In this document: piece after piece, positions 1 through 8,206 of the stretch
How positions within the stretch are numbered: position 1 is the first letter of the stretch
How the letters are laid out: every line of letters begins with the position of its first letter
Source of the DNA: Chitinophagaceae bacterium
Lineage (GTDB): Bacteria > Bacteroidota > Bacteroidia > Chitinophagales > Chitinophagaceae
Assembly (NCBI GenBank): GCA_019752295.1
Contig: JAIEMK010000007.1
Span: forward strand, 124,001 to 188,000
Reading direction: 5' to 3'
DNA: 64,000 bases
Position numbers and translations under genes: made by a program
Notes under the pieces: generated by a model
Told to the model about the DNA's origin: nothing
What the model saw: only the letters and a program-made list of their open reading frames with translations
The model's database searches: none

Positions 1-1
1 T

Positions 2-724
2 TGGTTCGATTATATGTTACCCGGACTGATGTCGCTTGATATTCCTATTCCTTTGGGAGGAACGAGTAACCATTTTAAACTCGATAAATTAATGGAATTG
101 GGTGGTTGGGATCCATTTAATGTTACGGAAGATGCCGATTTGGGGGTGCGTGTATTTGAAAAAGGATATAAAGTGGGTATCCTAAATAGCACAACTTTGG
201 AGGAAGCCAATAACGAACCCTTTAACTGGATTCGCCAACGAAGCAGATGGATCAAAGGTTATATGCAAACCACACTCGTGCATATGCGAAACCCCGCAAG
301 ATTGATCAGGAGGATTGGATGGAGGGGATTTCTGGGATTCAACTTCTTTATCGGAGGCACTTGTATCACATTCTTGTTGTATCCTATCCTGCTAAGCTTC
401 CTGATAATTTATGCGATTGTGAAATTAACTTTTGTAGCAACGCTGTTCCCCGACTGGGTATTGTATATCGCTACGTTTAATCTGGTTGCAGGGAACACTA
501 TGATGATTTATGTAAATATGCTTTCAGTATTCAAACGAAAATATTATGAGCTGATATTGTTTGGGGCCTTAAATCCACTTTACTGGATCATGCACTCAAT
601 AGCAGCTTACAAAGGATTGTGGCAATTAATTTATAAACCTTTCTATTGGGAAAAAACAAACCATGGCCTAACCAAAGTAAGTAGTAGCGGTACTGTTGCA
701 AATGCAGCCGAGCCGGCACATTAA
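2..724 (+). CDS. Family 2 glycosyltransferase, C-terminal part (5' end outside window)
   Basis: The reading frame is open from the window edge, so the N-terminal donor-binding half is missing. The visible part has the acceptor-site TED motif (nt 125-133, in TEDADLG) and the QxxRW motif (QRSRW, nt 236-250) of processive GT-A enzymes of the BcsA/HasA type. About four hydrophobic segments follow (nt 340-600), as in membrane-embedded synthases. It should transfer sugars from a nucleotide donor on the cytoplasmic face, building or exporting a surface polysaccharide. The product cannot be told. The next gene starts 6 bp downstream on the same strand and is a membrane protein, so the two are probably co-transcribed. 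Confidence 0.9.
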   Translation, partial: WFDYMLPGLMSLDIPIPLGGTSNHFKLDKLMELGGWDPFNVTEDADLGVRVFEKGYKVGILNSTTLEEANNEPFNWIRQRSRWIKGYMQTTLVHMRNPARLIRRIGWRGFLGFNFFIGGTCITFLLYPILLSFLIIYAIVKLTFVATLFPDWVLYIATFNLVAGNTMMIYVNMLSVFKRKYYELILFGALNPLYWIMHSIAAYKGLWQLIYKPFYWEKTNHGLTKVSSSGTVANAAEPAH

Positions 725-730
725 AACTTT

Positions 731-2296
731 ATGTCAAAACACTTAATAAAAATATTAACCGTTCTTCTGATTGCCTATTATATCGGGATCTCCTGGTTAT
801 TGAAGCGACATGGTTTTGAACATTCTTCGGGATTATTTTATTCCGAAAAATTGTTACTGCTATTTAATGCAAAAGAAAATACGATTCTTACCCTTGGCTT
901 TACTTTTCCCACTACGGTATTTCTTTCTGCCTTATTATTTGTACCCCTAGGTTATTTATATGCTCCGGTTGCATCCACAATCATCATGATGGCTGGATTG
1001 TTTTATATGATTGTTGATGAGTTCAAAGTGTCGAAGTTTTCTTCCAAAATTTATATACCAATTGTATTTGCCATATTCGCTCTGCACCCGATGGCCGTGT
1101 TTGCTGCGGTAACCGGGCGAAAAAATGCGGTAATTGCCCTGATAGCTTTTTTGATATTCCGCTCTTTTTACAGGTATTACAAACAGCCTGTAACCTATCA
1201 CATTTCGATGGCCAGCTTATATATCGGTTGTTTTATATTTTCAAACTTCGAATTTGTGTGGTTGGTACTTGCATTTTTCCCCTTCATATTTTTAGTATCC
1301 CTTGATGGCTTAATGATTGCCAAAGATGAATCTCCTTTGTTTCAATATTATGAAGCGTTGAATAATCGGTCACAACGCAGAAAGCTTGCAAACCGAACCG
1401 CTGCTTTGTACCTTGTGATTTTTCTCCTGCCATTGATAGCTGTTTTGTTATTCCGCTCTTTGAATGCACAATATGCCGGATCATCCACTTATTTTCTCGA
1501 CAGCCCGTACGCAAGCTGGCGTATCACGGGCAATCTGCGTTTGGGTAACCTAATTGTGAGTGATTCCAGAAACAATTTCGTTTATCAAACACAGATTGTG
1601 ATACAGGGATTTATACTTTTTATTACCCCACTTTATGTTGCCGCATTGATTTTGTTTAAAGGAAAGCTGTATGAACTTTTTACTATCCTGTCAATGCTAC
1701 TATATTATTCGTTTCTTTTGTTAAGTTATAAATTCACACTCAATCTTGGATATTATCTGGTATTTATTCCAATTGCTTTGGTTACAATTTGTTATTATGG
1801 AACTGAAAAATATAGTATCAGAACATCGTCCTGGATATTTGGTGTATCGGCAGTATTAACAATTATAATGGGTTATTATTTCTTTCAACATACAGCCAGT
1901 GAGGAAGAATATACATTTTCAAAAGAGATGTCTACGGTTTATAAAAACTGGCAGGGCCCGAGGTTGTTGAGCGAGTCGCAACAAGTTGCGCAATATATTT
2001 CTACTATTGCTACCGATGACAGGAAAATTCTTATTGATGATGCATCGGCTTATACCATTGTAGTACACATCGGAAATCTGAATGGCATGATTCTTCCTCA
2101 AGAGAAAGCATTTGTAACGATCTTAGAAAACCCCGCCAAATTTGTAAAATACATGCTCATTGCAAAGCGATCCAACCCCACACAGAACCTCACAGTGTTA
2201 AATGAATTCAACCTTAAGATGTTTGTGGTGCAGAAAAATTTGCACTTGCTCCTGATGTATGAATCTGAGAATTGGGCGATTTATCAGATTGAATAA
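731..2296 (+). CDS. Polytopic membrane protein of unknown function
   Basis: This 521-residue protein has about ten hydrophobic segments spread over residues 1-400. A charged stretch near residues 205-225 (NNRSQRRKLANR) looks like a cytoplasmic loop, and the soluble C-terminal part (about residues 400-521) has no motif I recognise. It begins 6 bp after the glycosyltransferase stop, which suggests an operon and a role in the same surface-glycan pathway; that is inference from position only. Similarity to O-antigen ligase or polymerase-like proteins would be unsurprising, but I see no diagnostic motif. The stop is followed within 10 bases by TCAAAAG-type repeats. Confidence 0.7.
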   Translation: MSKHLIKILTVLLIAYYIGISWLLKRHGFEHSSGLFYSEKLLLLFNAKENTILTLGFTFPTTVFLSALLFVPLGYLYAPVASTIIMMAGLFYMIVDEFKVSKFSSKIYIPIVFAIFALHPMAVFAAVTGRKNAVIALIAFLIFRSFYRYYKQPVTYHISMASLYIGCFIFSNFEFVWLVLAFFPFIFLVSLDGLMIAKDESPLFQYYEALNNRSQRRKLANRTAALYLVIFLLPLIAVLLFRSLNAQYAGSSTYFLDSPYASWRITGNLRLGNLIVSDSRNNFVYQTQIVIQGFILFITPLYVAALILFKGKLYELFTILSMLLYYSFLLLSYKFTLNLGYYLVFIPIALVTICYYGTEKYSIRTSSWIFGVSAVLTIIMGYYFFQHTASEEEYTFSKEMSTVYKNWQGPRLLSESQQVAQYISTIATDDRKILIDDASAYTIVVHIGNLNGMILPQEKAFVTILENPAKFVKYMLIAKRSNPTQNLTVLNEFNLKMFVVQKNLHLLLMYESENWAIYQIE

Positions 2297-2301
2297 ATAA
2301 A

Positions 2302-2401
2302 TTCAAAAGTCAAAATTCAAAAGGTGATTGTCGAACTGAATAAGAAAATTACTTTCTATGAGTATTTCTTTAGTTTTGACTTTTGATTTTTGACTTTTTA
2401 C
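2302..2401. repeat. Inverted pair of TCAAAAG heptad tracts between convergent genes
   Basis: 2302-2323 carries TCAAAAG/TCAAAAT heptads on the + strand, and 2374-2401 carries the same heptads on the - strand. Each tract lies immediately after a stop codon (+ gene ending 2296, - gene ending 2403) in the sense orientation of that gene. The arms could pair across about 50 bases and might act as a bidirectional terminator or RNA stabiliser. Related tracts occur at 6409-6444, 6742-6793, 38992-39021 and 48095-48145. Confidence 0.75.
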
Positions 2402-2402
2402 T

Positions 2403-4778
2403 TTAATTCCTAATCGGCCTTCCTGTTTTCAACACAGCCTGAATTCTCTCTAAAGATTTCTTTTCACCACAAAGGCTAAGGAACGCTTCTCTTTCCAAAT
2501 CAAGTAAATATTGTTCAGATACCAGACTCTGTTCGCTTAGGTCGCCACCGCATAAAACATAAGCTAGTTTTTTAGCTACAAATGCATCATGATCTGTAGC
2601 ATATCCGCCCCTCCACATTCCATTGATACCGGCATACATGGCTCCCAAACCCGCGCGCCCCATCACTTTCACATCTTTACGCTGTATTGGAGTAGTATAA
2701 CCTTGATCATAAATTTCAATCACTGATTTTTTAGCTTCGGTAATTCTTCTACCTAAATTCATCACTACTTCATCATGCCCTTTTCTAAATATGCCCATAT
2801 CGAATGCTTCCTGTGCCGAAGTAGCCACTTTTGCGGTTGCAATAGAAAAAAAGCGATTCTTTAAAGTAACTGTTTCAGGTTCATCTTCATGAAGATCATC
2901 ACCTGCCCTTAAAGCAAATTCTTTTGTACCCCCACCTCCCGGAATCAAGCCCACACCAAGTTCCACCAAACCAATATAGGTTTCTGCAGCAGCACAAACT
3001 TTATCGGCGTGCAGGTTCATCTCACAACCCCCACCCAGCGTTAATCCGTGCGGAGCAGTTACTACAGGAATAGAAGAATATCTTACCCGCATCATAGAAT
3101 TCTGAAACATGCGAATGGCCATATCCAACTCGTCGTATTCCTGTTCAATAGCTAACATAAAAATCATACCCACATTGGCTCCCGCACTAAAGTTGGGCCC
3201 TTCGTTTGCAATCACCAGTCCCTTAAATTTTTCTTCTGCCAGAGCAATCGATTTATTCAAACCTTCCAATACTTCACCACCAATACTGTTCATTTTAGTA
3301 CTCCACTCCAATCCGGCAACATCATCACCGATATCATATAATGTACAAGCGCTATTCTTCCAGATAATTTTGTCGCGATGGTTCTGTAAAATCAAAAAGG
3401 CTTCTCCACCCGGAATTGCTTTGAACGATTTGGAAGGAATATCGTAGTACATTCTTTTTCCGCCAGATACTTTATAGAAGCTATCGGCACCTGTTGAAAG
3501 CATTTCATCAACCCATGCAGCAACACTATAACCAGCAGCTTTCATGGCCGCAACTGTTTTTGCAACACCAACTGTATCCCAAGTTTCGAATGCTCCAATC
3601 TCCCAGCCAAATCCAGCTTTCATTGCATCATCTACACGATACACTTCATCGCTGATTTCAGGAATCCTGTGCGAAATATAGGAGAACAGCGAAAAGTGAA
3701 ACACGCGATAAAATTCTGCGGCTTTGTCAGAACCTGCAGTCAACATTTTAATACGTTGCTTTAAATCTTCAACGGGTTTGGCTGCATCAAGACTTGCAAA
3801 TTTTGGTTTGGTTCTTGCGGCATATTCCATTGTTTGCAAGTTCAGTGTAAGTATTTCTTTACCCGCAGCAGATTTTATTTTTTTGAAAAATCCCTGCCCG
3901 GTTTTGTCGCCCAACCAATTATTATTTACTATCGTATCTAGCCAAGCGGGAATACTGAATATTTCTCTTGCTTCATCGTTCGGGCAGTTATCGGCAACAC
4001 CTTTCGCCACTTTAACCAAAGTGTCGATCCCTACTACATCAGCGGTTCTAAAAGTTGCAGATTTAGGCCGGCCAATGATGGGACCTGTAAGCGCATCAAT
4101 TTCATCGATACTCAATCCGAGTTTATTCATGATATGAAAAATACTCATGATGCTGAATACCCCAATTCTATTGGCAATAAAAGCGGGAGTGTCCTTGCAC
4201 AAGACTGTTGTTTTACCTAAAAACAAATCGCCATAGTGCATTAAAAAATCAACCACTTCCGGATCGGTATATTCTGTTGGAATAATTTCCAATAACCTTA
4301 AATAGCGGGGCGGATTAAAGAAGTGCGTTCCGCAGAAATATTTTTTAAAATCATCCGACCTTCCTTCCGTCATTAAGTGTATCGGAATTCCTGATGTATT
4401 GGAGCTAATGAAAGTGCCTGGCTTGCGAAATTTTTCAACCTGTGCATAGATTAGTTGCTTGATATCTAGGCGTTCTACAACTACTTCAATAATCCAGTCG
4501 CAACCGGAAATGTCTTTCATATCATCTTCAAAATTACCGGTACTCACTTTTTTAATAGTGTCTTTTGTAAATACCGGGGAAGGATTGCTTTTAATGGCAG
4601 AACTAAGTGCATCATTAACCAGTTTATTTCTTTCACTGGCTTTTGTACTGGCTTCCGCACCCTTGCTTACCATATCTAATAATAAAACCGAAACACCGAT
4701 TCCGGCAAAATGACAAGCAATTCTGGATCCCATTACACCACTGCCTAAAACAGCTACTTTTTTGATAGAACGTTTCAT
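2403..4778 (-). CDS. fadN: 3-hydroxyacyl-CoA dehydrogenase / enoyl-CoA hydratase fusion (FadN-like)
   Basis: Bifunctional beta-oxidation enzyme of 791 residues, close to the length of Bacillus FadN. The N-terminal half is an NAD-dependent 3-hydroxyacyl-CoA dehydrogenase with a Rossmann glycine motif (GSGVMG, residues 12-17) and the family pattern HFFNPPRYLRLLEIIP. The C-terminal half is a crotonase-fold hydratase with oxyanion-hole segments NFSAGANVG and GLTLGGGCEM. The domain order (dehydrogenase first) is that of FadN and opposite to E. coli FadB/FadJ. It would hydrate enoyl-CoA and oxidise the 3-hydroxyacyl-CoA in the cytoplasm. Thiolase and acyl-CoA dehydrogenase partners often lie beside such genes but none is here, so it stands alone. 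Confidence 0.9.
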   Translation of the reverse strand: MKRSIKKVAVLGSGVMGSRIACHFAGIGVSVLLLDMVSKGAEASTKASERNKLVNDALSSAIKSNPSPVFTKDTIKKVSTGNFEDDMKDISGCDWIIEVVVERLDIKQLIYAQVEKFRKPGTFISSNTSGIPIHLMTEGRSDDFKKYFCGTHFFNPPRYLRLLEIIPTEYTDPEVVDFLMHYGDLFLGKTTVLCKDTPAFIANRIGVFSIMSIFHIMNKLGLSIDEIDALTGPIIGRPKSATFRTADVVGIDTLVKVAKGVADNCPNDEAREIFSIPAWLDTIVNNNWLGDKTGQGFFKKIKSAAGKEILTLNLQTMEYAARTKPKFASLDAAKPVEDLKQRIKMLTAGSDKAAEFYRVFHFSLFSYISHRIPEISDEVYRVDDAMKAGFGWEIGAFETWDTVGVAKTVAAMKAAGYSVAAWVDEMLSTGADSFYKVSGGKRMYYDIPSKSFKAIPGGEAFLILQNHRDKIIWKNSACTLYDIGDDVAGLEWSTKMNSIGGEVLEGLNKSIALAEEKFKGLVIANEGPNFSAGANVGMIFMLAIEQEYDELDMAIRMFQNSMMRVRYSSIPVVTAPHGLTLGGGCEMNLHADKVCAAAETYIGLVELGVGLIPGGGGTKEFALRAGDDLHEDEPETVTLKNRFFSIATAKVATSAQEAFDMGIFRKGHDEVVMNLGRRITEAKKSVIEIYDQGYTTPIQRKDVKVMGRAGLGAMYAGINGMWRGGYATDHDAFVAKKLAYVLCGGDLSEQSLVSEQYLLDLEREAFLSLCGEKKSLERIQAVLKTGRPIRN

Positions 4779-4923
4779 TATATACTTAATTAATGGTAAG
4801 CTTTCTTAAAAATAGTTAGTTATGCAACTAATTCTCGAAGATAGGGTAAAATCTTTTTTATATAAAGCAGATCTTATTAATTTATTTATTGGTTGGAAAA
4901 ATAATAATGGCTTGTGCAGAATC

Positions 4924-4952
4924 AAAAAAACCCCAGCAAATTTTTGCTGAGG
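4924..4952 (-). terminator. Rho-independent terminator
   Basis: Read on the - strand, a 10-bp stem with one G-T pair (arms 4943-4952 and 4931-4940) is followed by seven T residues (4930-4924). It lies about 40 bases after the stop of the small reading frame at 4993-5073 and upstream of fadN, so it ends a short independent transcript from this gap. That supports the small gene. Confidence 0.75.
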
Positions 4953-4992
4953 TTTAAGCAATTTCAAGAGACTAATTCTCTGCAAACAGAAT

Positions 4993-5073
4993 TTACTCTT
5001 CTGAAGTTGCTGCGCCTTTATATGCCATATAAAGGCAAATAAGGTAGATGGTGAGCAATACATAAATTAACAT
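4993..5073 (-). CDS. Putative 26-residue single-span membrane microprotein
   Basis: ATG at 5071-5073 and TAA at 4993-4995 enclose 26 codons: a hydrophobic stretch (LIYVLLTIYLICLYMAYKG, one membrane span) and a short polar tail ending TSEE. A good intrinsic terminator follows at 4924-4952, and the 582-base gap has no other credible gene. The size and make-up recall accessory subunits such as KdpF or CcoS-type peptides, but I do not recognise a family. I saw no strong ribosome-binding site and no exact TAnnTTTG box. A chance reading frame in A+T-rich DNA remains possible. Confidence 0.45.
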   Translation of the reverse strand: MLIYVLLTIYLICLYMAYKGAATSEE

Positions 5074-5347
5074 AATCGGGGGGATTTTGTGCTGGTAATT
5101 TACAATAAATTAACTTACCGTCTCATAGATCGACGTTAAATTTTTTTTACAAAAGAAATAATTAACATACGAACGATTGTTAATGTGGAAAACCTGCGCA
5201 ACCTTGACAATTGTGTGACATATTGCATTTGATTGATCCAATTTTTTGACTGTCAAATTGTTTTTTGTTTCACATCAACCATTTTGACCATTGTTTGGGT
5301 AATATTGCCTTTTAACAATAACTATTACTAATTGTAGTGCTTTAAAT
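5074..5347. other. Intergenic region upstream of gatC, no gene seen
   Basis: About 270 A+T-rich bases between the small - strand frame and gatC. I see no further gene. A perfect 6-bp-arm palindrome TTTGACTGTCAAA lies near 5246-5258 and several TTTG/TTGAC strings are scattered around it. A regulatory role is possible but unsupported. Confidence 0.4.
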
Positions 5348-5355
5348 TATTTTTG
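5348..5355 (+). promoter_or_regulatory. Bacteroidota -7 box of gatC (TATTTTTG)
   Basis: TATTTTTG fits TAnnTTTG and ends 5 bases before the gatC ATG, predicting transcription starting at or within a base or two of the start codon. I find no -33 TTTG at the usual 19-21 base spacing. Confidence 0.5.
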
Positions 5356-5360
5356 TTCTA

Positions 5361-5651
5361 ATGGAAATTTCAACTGAACTGGTAGAAAATCTGGCTAATC
5401 TTTCGAAGCTTCGTTTTGAAGAAGCAGAAAAGACAGCCATTCAACAAGACCTTGAAAGGATGGTGGGCTTTATTGCACAACTGGAAACGGTTGATACCAA
5501 CGGCATTGAGCCGCTCCTGCACATGGGAGATGCTGCCAATGTATTACGCGAGGATATTGTGGAAGGATCTGTGAGCAGGGAAGATGCTCTTAGTAATGCG
5601 CCAATTGCTGATGCAGCTTTTTTTAAAGTTCCGAAAGTGATAAAAAAATAA
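5361..5651 (+). CDS. gatC: Asp-tRNA(Asn)/Glu-tRNA(Gln) amidotransferase subunit C
   Basis: GatC is the small stabilising subunit of the GatCAB complex that converts mis-charged Glu-tRNA(Gln) or Asp-tRNA(Asn) to Gln- or Asn-tRNA. At 96 residues it has the normal family length. Typical patterns are LANLSKLRFEEAE near the N-terminus, DLERMVGFIAQLETVDT in the middle, and the late LREDIVEGSVSREDAL and DAAFFKVPKVI segments. gatA and gatB are not adjacent, as is common in Bacteroidota. The ABC ATPase gene starts 33 bp downstream on the same strand and may be co-transcribed. Confidence 0.95.
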   Translation: MEISTELVENLANLSKLRFEEAEKTAIQQDLERMVGFIAQLETVDTNGIEPLLHMGDAANVLREDIVEGSVSREDALSNAPIADAAFFKVPKVIKK

Positions 5652-5684
5652 AAGGATAAGATCTGCTTATCGAAAAAAAAAATT

Positions 5685-6398
5685 ATGAGCGATTCAATTA
5701 TCAAACTGGAAAATATTCAGAAAAGTTATTTCATGGGAAATCAGGCCATACCTGTATTGAAAGGCATTACCCTTGATATTTTTAAGAACGAATATGTTGC
5801 CCTCATGGGCCCTTCCGGTAGCGGTAAGAGTACGCTGATGAATATTCTTGGATGCCTGGATTCTCCTACAGGTGGTAGATATATATTGAACGGAAAAGAC
5901 GTGAGTAAAATGCTCGACGATGATTTAGCAGGAGTAAGAAATACCGAAATTGGATTTGTATTTCAACAGTTCAACTTGTTACCAAGATTAACCGCTGTAG
6001 AAAATGTGGCTTTACCATTGGTTTACGCGGGAGTAAACAAAAAAGAAAGACTGGAAAGAGCGATGGACGCTTTGAATAAAGTGGACCTGGCCGATCGAAG
6101 TCACCACAAGTCAAATGAATTAAGCGGCGGACAAATCCAAAGGGTTGCCATTGCACGAGCACTTGTAAATAATCCTTCATTATTATTGGCCGATGAACCT
6201 ACCGGAAACTTGGACTCAAAAACTTCGGTAGAAGTAATGCGAATCTTCGGAAAAATTCAGGATGCCGGTAATACCGTTGTATTGGTAACACACGAAGAAG
6301 ATATTGCCGGTTATGCGCACCGTATTGTAAGATTGAGAGACGGATTAATCGAAAGCGACAGAATAAAGGAATTGGATAAGGTTACCCATAGCCATTAA
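5685..6398 (+). CDS. ABC transporter ATP-binding protein, MacB/LolD type
   Basis: 237 residues forming one nucleotide-binding domain: Walker [10 protein letters not shown] (about residues 43-51), Q-loop [18 protein letters not shown], signature [15 protein letters not shown], Walker [16 protein letters not shown] and switch His in VLVTHEE. The [11 protein letters not shown] and TGNLDS patterns place it with the MacB/LolD/FtsE group, which powers type VII ABC systems moving lipoproteins, peptides or drugs rather than classical importers. No permease is next to it, so its partner is encoded elsewhere. It follows gatC by 33 bp. A second, divergent LolD-like ATPase lies at 7415-8065. Confidence 0.9.
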   Translation: MSDSIIKLENIQKSYFMGNQAIPVLKGITLDIFKNEYVALMGPSGSGKSTLMNILGCLDSPTGGRYILNGKDVSKMLDDDLAGVRNTEIGFVFQQFNLLPRLTAVENVALPLVYAGVNKKERLERAMDALNKVDLADRSHHKSNELSGGQIQRVAIARALVNNPSLLLADEPTGNLDSKTSVEVMRIFGKIQDAGNTVVLVTHEEDIAGYAHRIVRLRDGLIESDRIKELDKVTHSH

Positions 6399-6408
6399 AG
6401 AACTCCAA

Positions 6409-6444
6409 TTCAAAAGTCAAAAGTCAAAAGTCAAAAGTCAAAAA
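6409..6444 (+). repeat. TCAAAAG heptad tract after a stop codon
   Basis: Five near-perfect TCAAAAG units begin 11 bases after the ABC ATPase stop, then GAAGAAGAA. This is the left end of a composite repeat (6409-6793) whose right end (6742-6793) has the heptads inverted. Confidence 0.85.
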
Positions 6445-6477
6445 GAAGAAGAATAATAAATAGAAATAAAAATATTT

Positions 6478-6640
6478 CCCCTCCCAAACGTGTTTGGGAG
6501 GGGTGGCCGAGCGATTTAGCGATGGCCAGGGTGGGGGAAAACTTGAACCGAGGAAGAATAATCTCCAAGAGAATCAACCACCCCCGCCGGATTCCGCTAC
6601 ACGAAATCGGCGCCCCCTCCAAACCACGGTTTGGCGGGGA
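6478..6640. repeat. G+C-rich long palindromic repeat element
   Basis: A block of about 160 bp, far more G+C-rich than its surroundings. It opens with a 12-bp-arm hairpin (CCCCTCCCAAAC, GT, then its complement, 6478-6503) and closes with CCAAACC-AC-GGTTTGG and GGCGGGG (6619-6640). The two halves are imperfect inverted copies: the left GGAGGGGTGGCC...GGGTGGGG resembles the complement of the right CCACCCCCGCC...CCCCCTCC. I recall similar elements dispersed in other Bacteroidota genomes, but cannot search here. It interrupts the heptad repeat element. Confidence 0.7.
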
Positions 6641-6669
6641 AACTAATTTCATCATGCCTACTTAAATAT

Positions 6670-6729
6670 AAATCCGTGCAAATCCGCTTCATCTGCGTCA
6701 TCCGCGTGCTATAAAAACAGCCTCTTGGA
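6670..6729 (+). repeat. Dispersed intergenic repeat, block B copy 1
   Basis: Pattern AATCCG-TGCAAATCCGCTTC-ATCTGCGTC-ATCCGCGTGC-TATAAAAAC-AGCCTC. It is shared, with point differences, with 31031-31090, 48159-48215 and the reverse strand of 38924-38970. It has an internal ATCnGCGtn periodicity and no coding sense. Confidence 0.85.
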
Positions 6730-6741
6730 AATTATGCTACG

Positions 6742-6793
6742 AGACTTTTTTTTGAATTTTGACTTTTGACTTTTGAATTTTGATTTTTGACTT
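6742..6793 (-). repeat. Inverted TCAAAAG heptad tract
   Basis: About six CTTTTGA/ATTTTGA units. This is the heptad tract of 6409-6444 in opposite orientation, closing the composite element just upstream of the cobalamin adenosyltransferase promoter box. Confidence 0.8.
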
Positions 6794-6812
6794 CTCATAA
6801 ACCTTTCAAATC

Positions 6813-6820
6813 TATCTTTG
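6813..6820 (+). promoter_or_regulatory. Bacteroidota -7 box (TATCTTTG) of the cobalamin adenosyltransferase gene
   Basis: TATCTTTG ends 27 bases before the ATG at 6848. A TTTG at 6786-6789 is 23 bases upstream, slightly longer than the usual 19-21. A TTG start lying inside this box (6818) is therefore unlikely to be the true start. Confidence 0.5.
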
Positions 6821-6847
6821 TTAGGGATATTTAAATTCCTTAACAGC

Positions 6848-7414
6848 ATGGCTAATAAGATTTACACCAAAGCGGGAGATTTGGGCAAAACCAGTTTGAT
6901 TGGTGGAACCAAAGTTGCTAAAAGCCATATCCGTATTGATGCCTATGGTACGGTAGATGAATTGAACTCTTATATCGGATTATTGGGAGATCAACTTACC
7001 GACCCACACATGAAAGCTACCCTCAAAGAAATTCAGGATAGGCTCTTCACCATCGGCTCTTCGCTTGCCTGCGACCCGGAAAAAGAACCCATGATGAAGA
7101 TCCCCGACCTGCTGGAAAATGATATCGTTTTTTTGGAAAAAGAAATCGACAAAATGCATCATAGCTTGCCTGCAATGAGATTTTTTATATTACCTGGCGG
7201 ACATGTGGCCATATCAACAGCACACGTAACAAGGTGTATTTGCCGCAGAACAGAACGTTGCTGTGTAAATATGATGGAACACGAACTATTTGTTGACCCT
7301 CTTATTATTAAATACCTGAACCGTTTAAGCGATTATTTATTTGTGCTGGCACGATTCATTGGGATGCGGCTAGAAGTGGCTGAAATAGCCTGGAAACCGC
7401 GTTTAAATCCATAA
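6848..7414 (+). CDS. Cob(I)yrinic acid a,c-diamide / cobalamin adenosyltransferase, PduO type
   Basis: 188 residues. It transfers the adenosyl group of ATP to cob(I)alamin to make coenzyme B12. The PduO-family N-terminal signature is clear (IYTKAGDLGKTSLIGG, then RIDAYGTVDELNSYIG), as is the late RRTERCC arginine motif that binds ATP and corrinoid. I chose the ATG at 6848 because the family begins just before IYTKxGDxG and the upstream TTG lies in the promoter box. The stop abuts the stop of the convergent lolD-like gene (7414/7415) with no gap. No cobalamin synthesis genes are nearby, which suggests salvage of imported corrinoid. Confidence 0.92.
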   Translation: MANKIYTKAGDLGKTSLIGGTKVAKSHIRIDAYGTVDELNSYIGLLGDQLTDPHMKATLKEIQDRLFTIGSSLACDPEKEPMMKIPDLLENDIVFLEKEIDKMHHSLPAMRFFILPGGHVAISTAHVTRCICRRTERCCVNMMEHELFVDPLIIKYLNRLSDYLFVLARFIGMRLEVAEIAWKPRLNP

Positions 7415-8065
7415 TTAAACTATCTGCCCGTCTTTCATATGCAATCTTCTGTCGCTCATGGAAGCAAGTTCCTCATTATGCGTAACAATCAGAAATGTTT
7501 GATTAAACTCATTACGCAACGAAACAAAAAGTTCGTGTAATTCTTTGGCATTTTTACTATCCAGATTACCGGTAGGTTCATCGGCAAAAACAATTACCGG
7601 CTGATTAATCAGGGCTCTGGCTACGGCCACTCGCTGTTGTTCTCCACCCGAGAGTTGCTGTGGCTTATGGTCCATCCGGTCGCCAAGTCCCAGTTTCTGT
7701 AACAATGCAATGGCTGCGGCCTGCACTTCTTTTTTCTTTCTTCCGGCAATCCAACCGGGGATCTGTACATTTTCTAATGCAGAGAACTCGGGTAATAAGT
7801 GATGAAATTGAAAAACAAACCCAATATGTTTATTACGGAAAGCAGCCAGCTCCCTGCCTTTTAATGCATTGAGTTGCTGATTATTGATGCTGATACTACC
7901 CGAATCTGCTTTGTCGAGGGTACCCAGAATATGCAATAAAGTACTCTTGCCGGCACCAGACGACCCTATAATGCTTACGATTTCTCCTTTTCCTACTTCA
8001 ATGGTAACGCCTTTTAGAACAGACAGTTGGCCATAGTTTTTGGTAATATTTGCTGCTTTTAGCAT
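7415..8065 (-). CDS. lolD: ABC transporter ATP-binding protein, LolD type
   Basis: 216 residues, one nucleotide-binding domain: Walker A GSSGAGKST, Q-loop FVFQFHHLLPEFSALENV, signature LSGGEQQRVAVARAL, Walker [16 protein letters not shown] and switch His FLIVTHNEEL. FQFHHLLPEFSALENV is the typical LolD pattern, and LolD powers extraction of outer-membrane lipoproteins through LolC/LolE. No permease gene is adjacent, a frequent arrangement in this phylum. It is transcribed divergently from the DUF2795 gene and converges end to end on the cobalamin adenosyltransferase. Confidence 0.88.
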   Translation of the reverse strand: MLKAANITKNYGQLSVLKGVTIEVGKGEIVSIIGSSGAGKSTLLHILGTLDKADSGSISINNQQLNALKGRELAAFRNKHIGFVFQFHHLLPEFSALENVQIPGWIAGRKKKEVQAAAIALLQKLGLGDRMDHKPQQLSGGEQQRVAVARALINQPVIVFADEPTGNLDSKNAKELHELFVSLRNEFNQTFLIVTHNEELASMSDRRLHMKDGQIV

Positions 8066-8089
8066 TCGATTCAGTTAAGATTAGCCGTG

Positions 8090-8097
8090 CAAACCTA
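8090..8097 (-). promoter_or_regulatory. Bacteroidota -7 box of lolD (TAGGTTTG, minus strand)
   Basis: TAGGTTTG on the - strand ends 24 bases before the lolD ATG. I see no clear -33 element at standard spacing. Confidence 0.4.
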
Positions 8098-8159
8098 CAA
8101 AAGCCAACCCATCGGACTCGAATTTTAATGTTTTATTTACACAGCCTTTAAAACTTAGG

Positions 8160-8190
8160 TTTGGTAGTTTCATATATACGGTTACATTTG
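8160..8190 (+). promoter_or_regulatory. Full Bacteroidota promoter TTTG-N19-TACATTTG
   Basis: TTTG at 8160-8163, a 19-base spacer and TACATTTG at 8183-8190 match the phylum consensus (TTTG-N19-21-TAnnTTTG). The DUF2795 ATG is 16 bases downstream. Confidence 0.75.
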
Positions 8191-8206
8191 CAAAAATTTT
8201 ATAGGT

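Noticed and set aside
6409-6793. Heptad tracts as a CRISPR array
   Set aside because: The units are 7 bases and contiguous with no spacers, and no cas genes are in the window.
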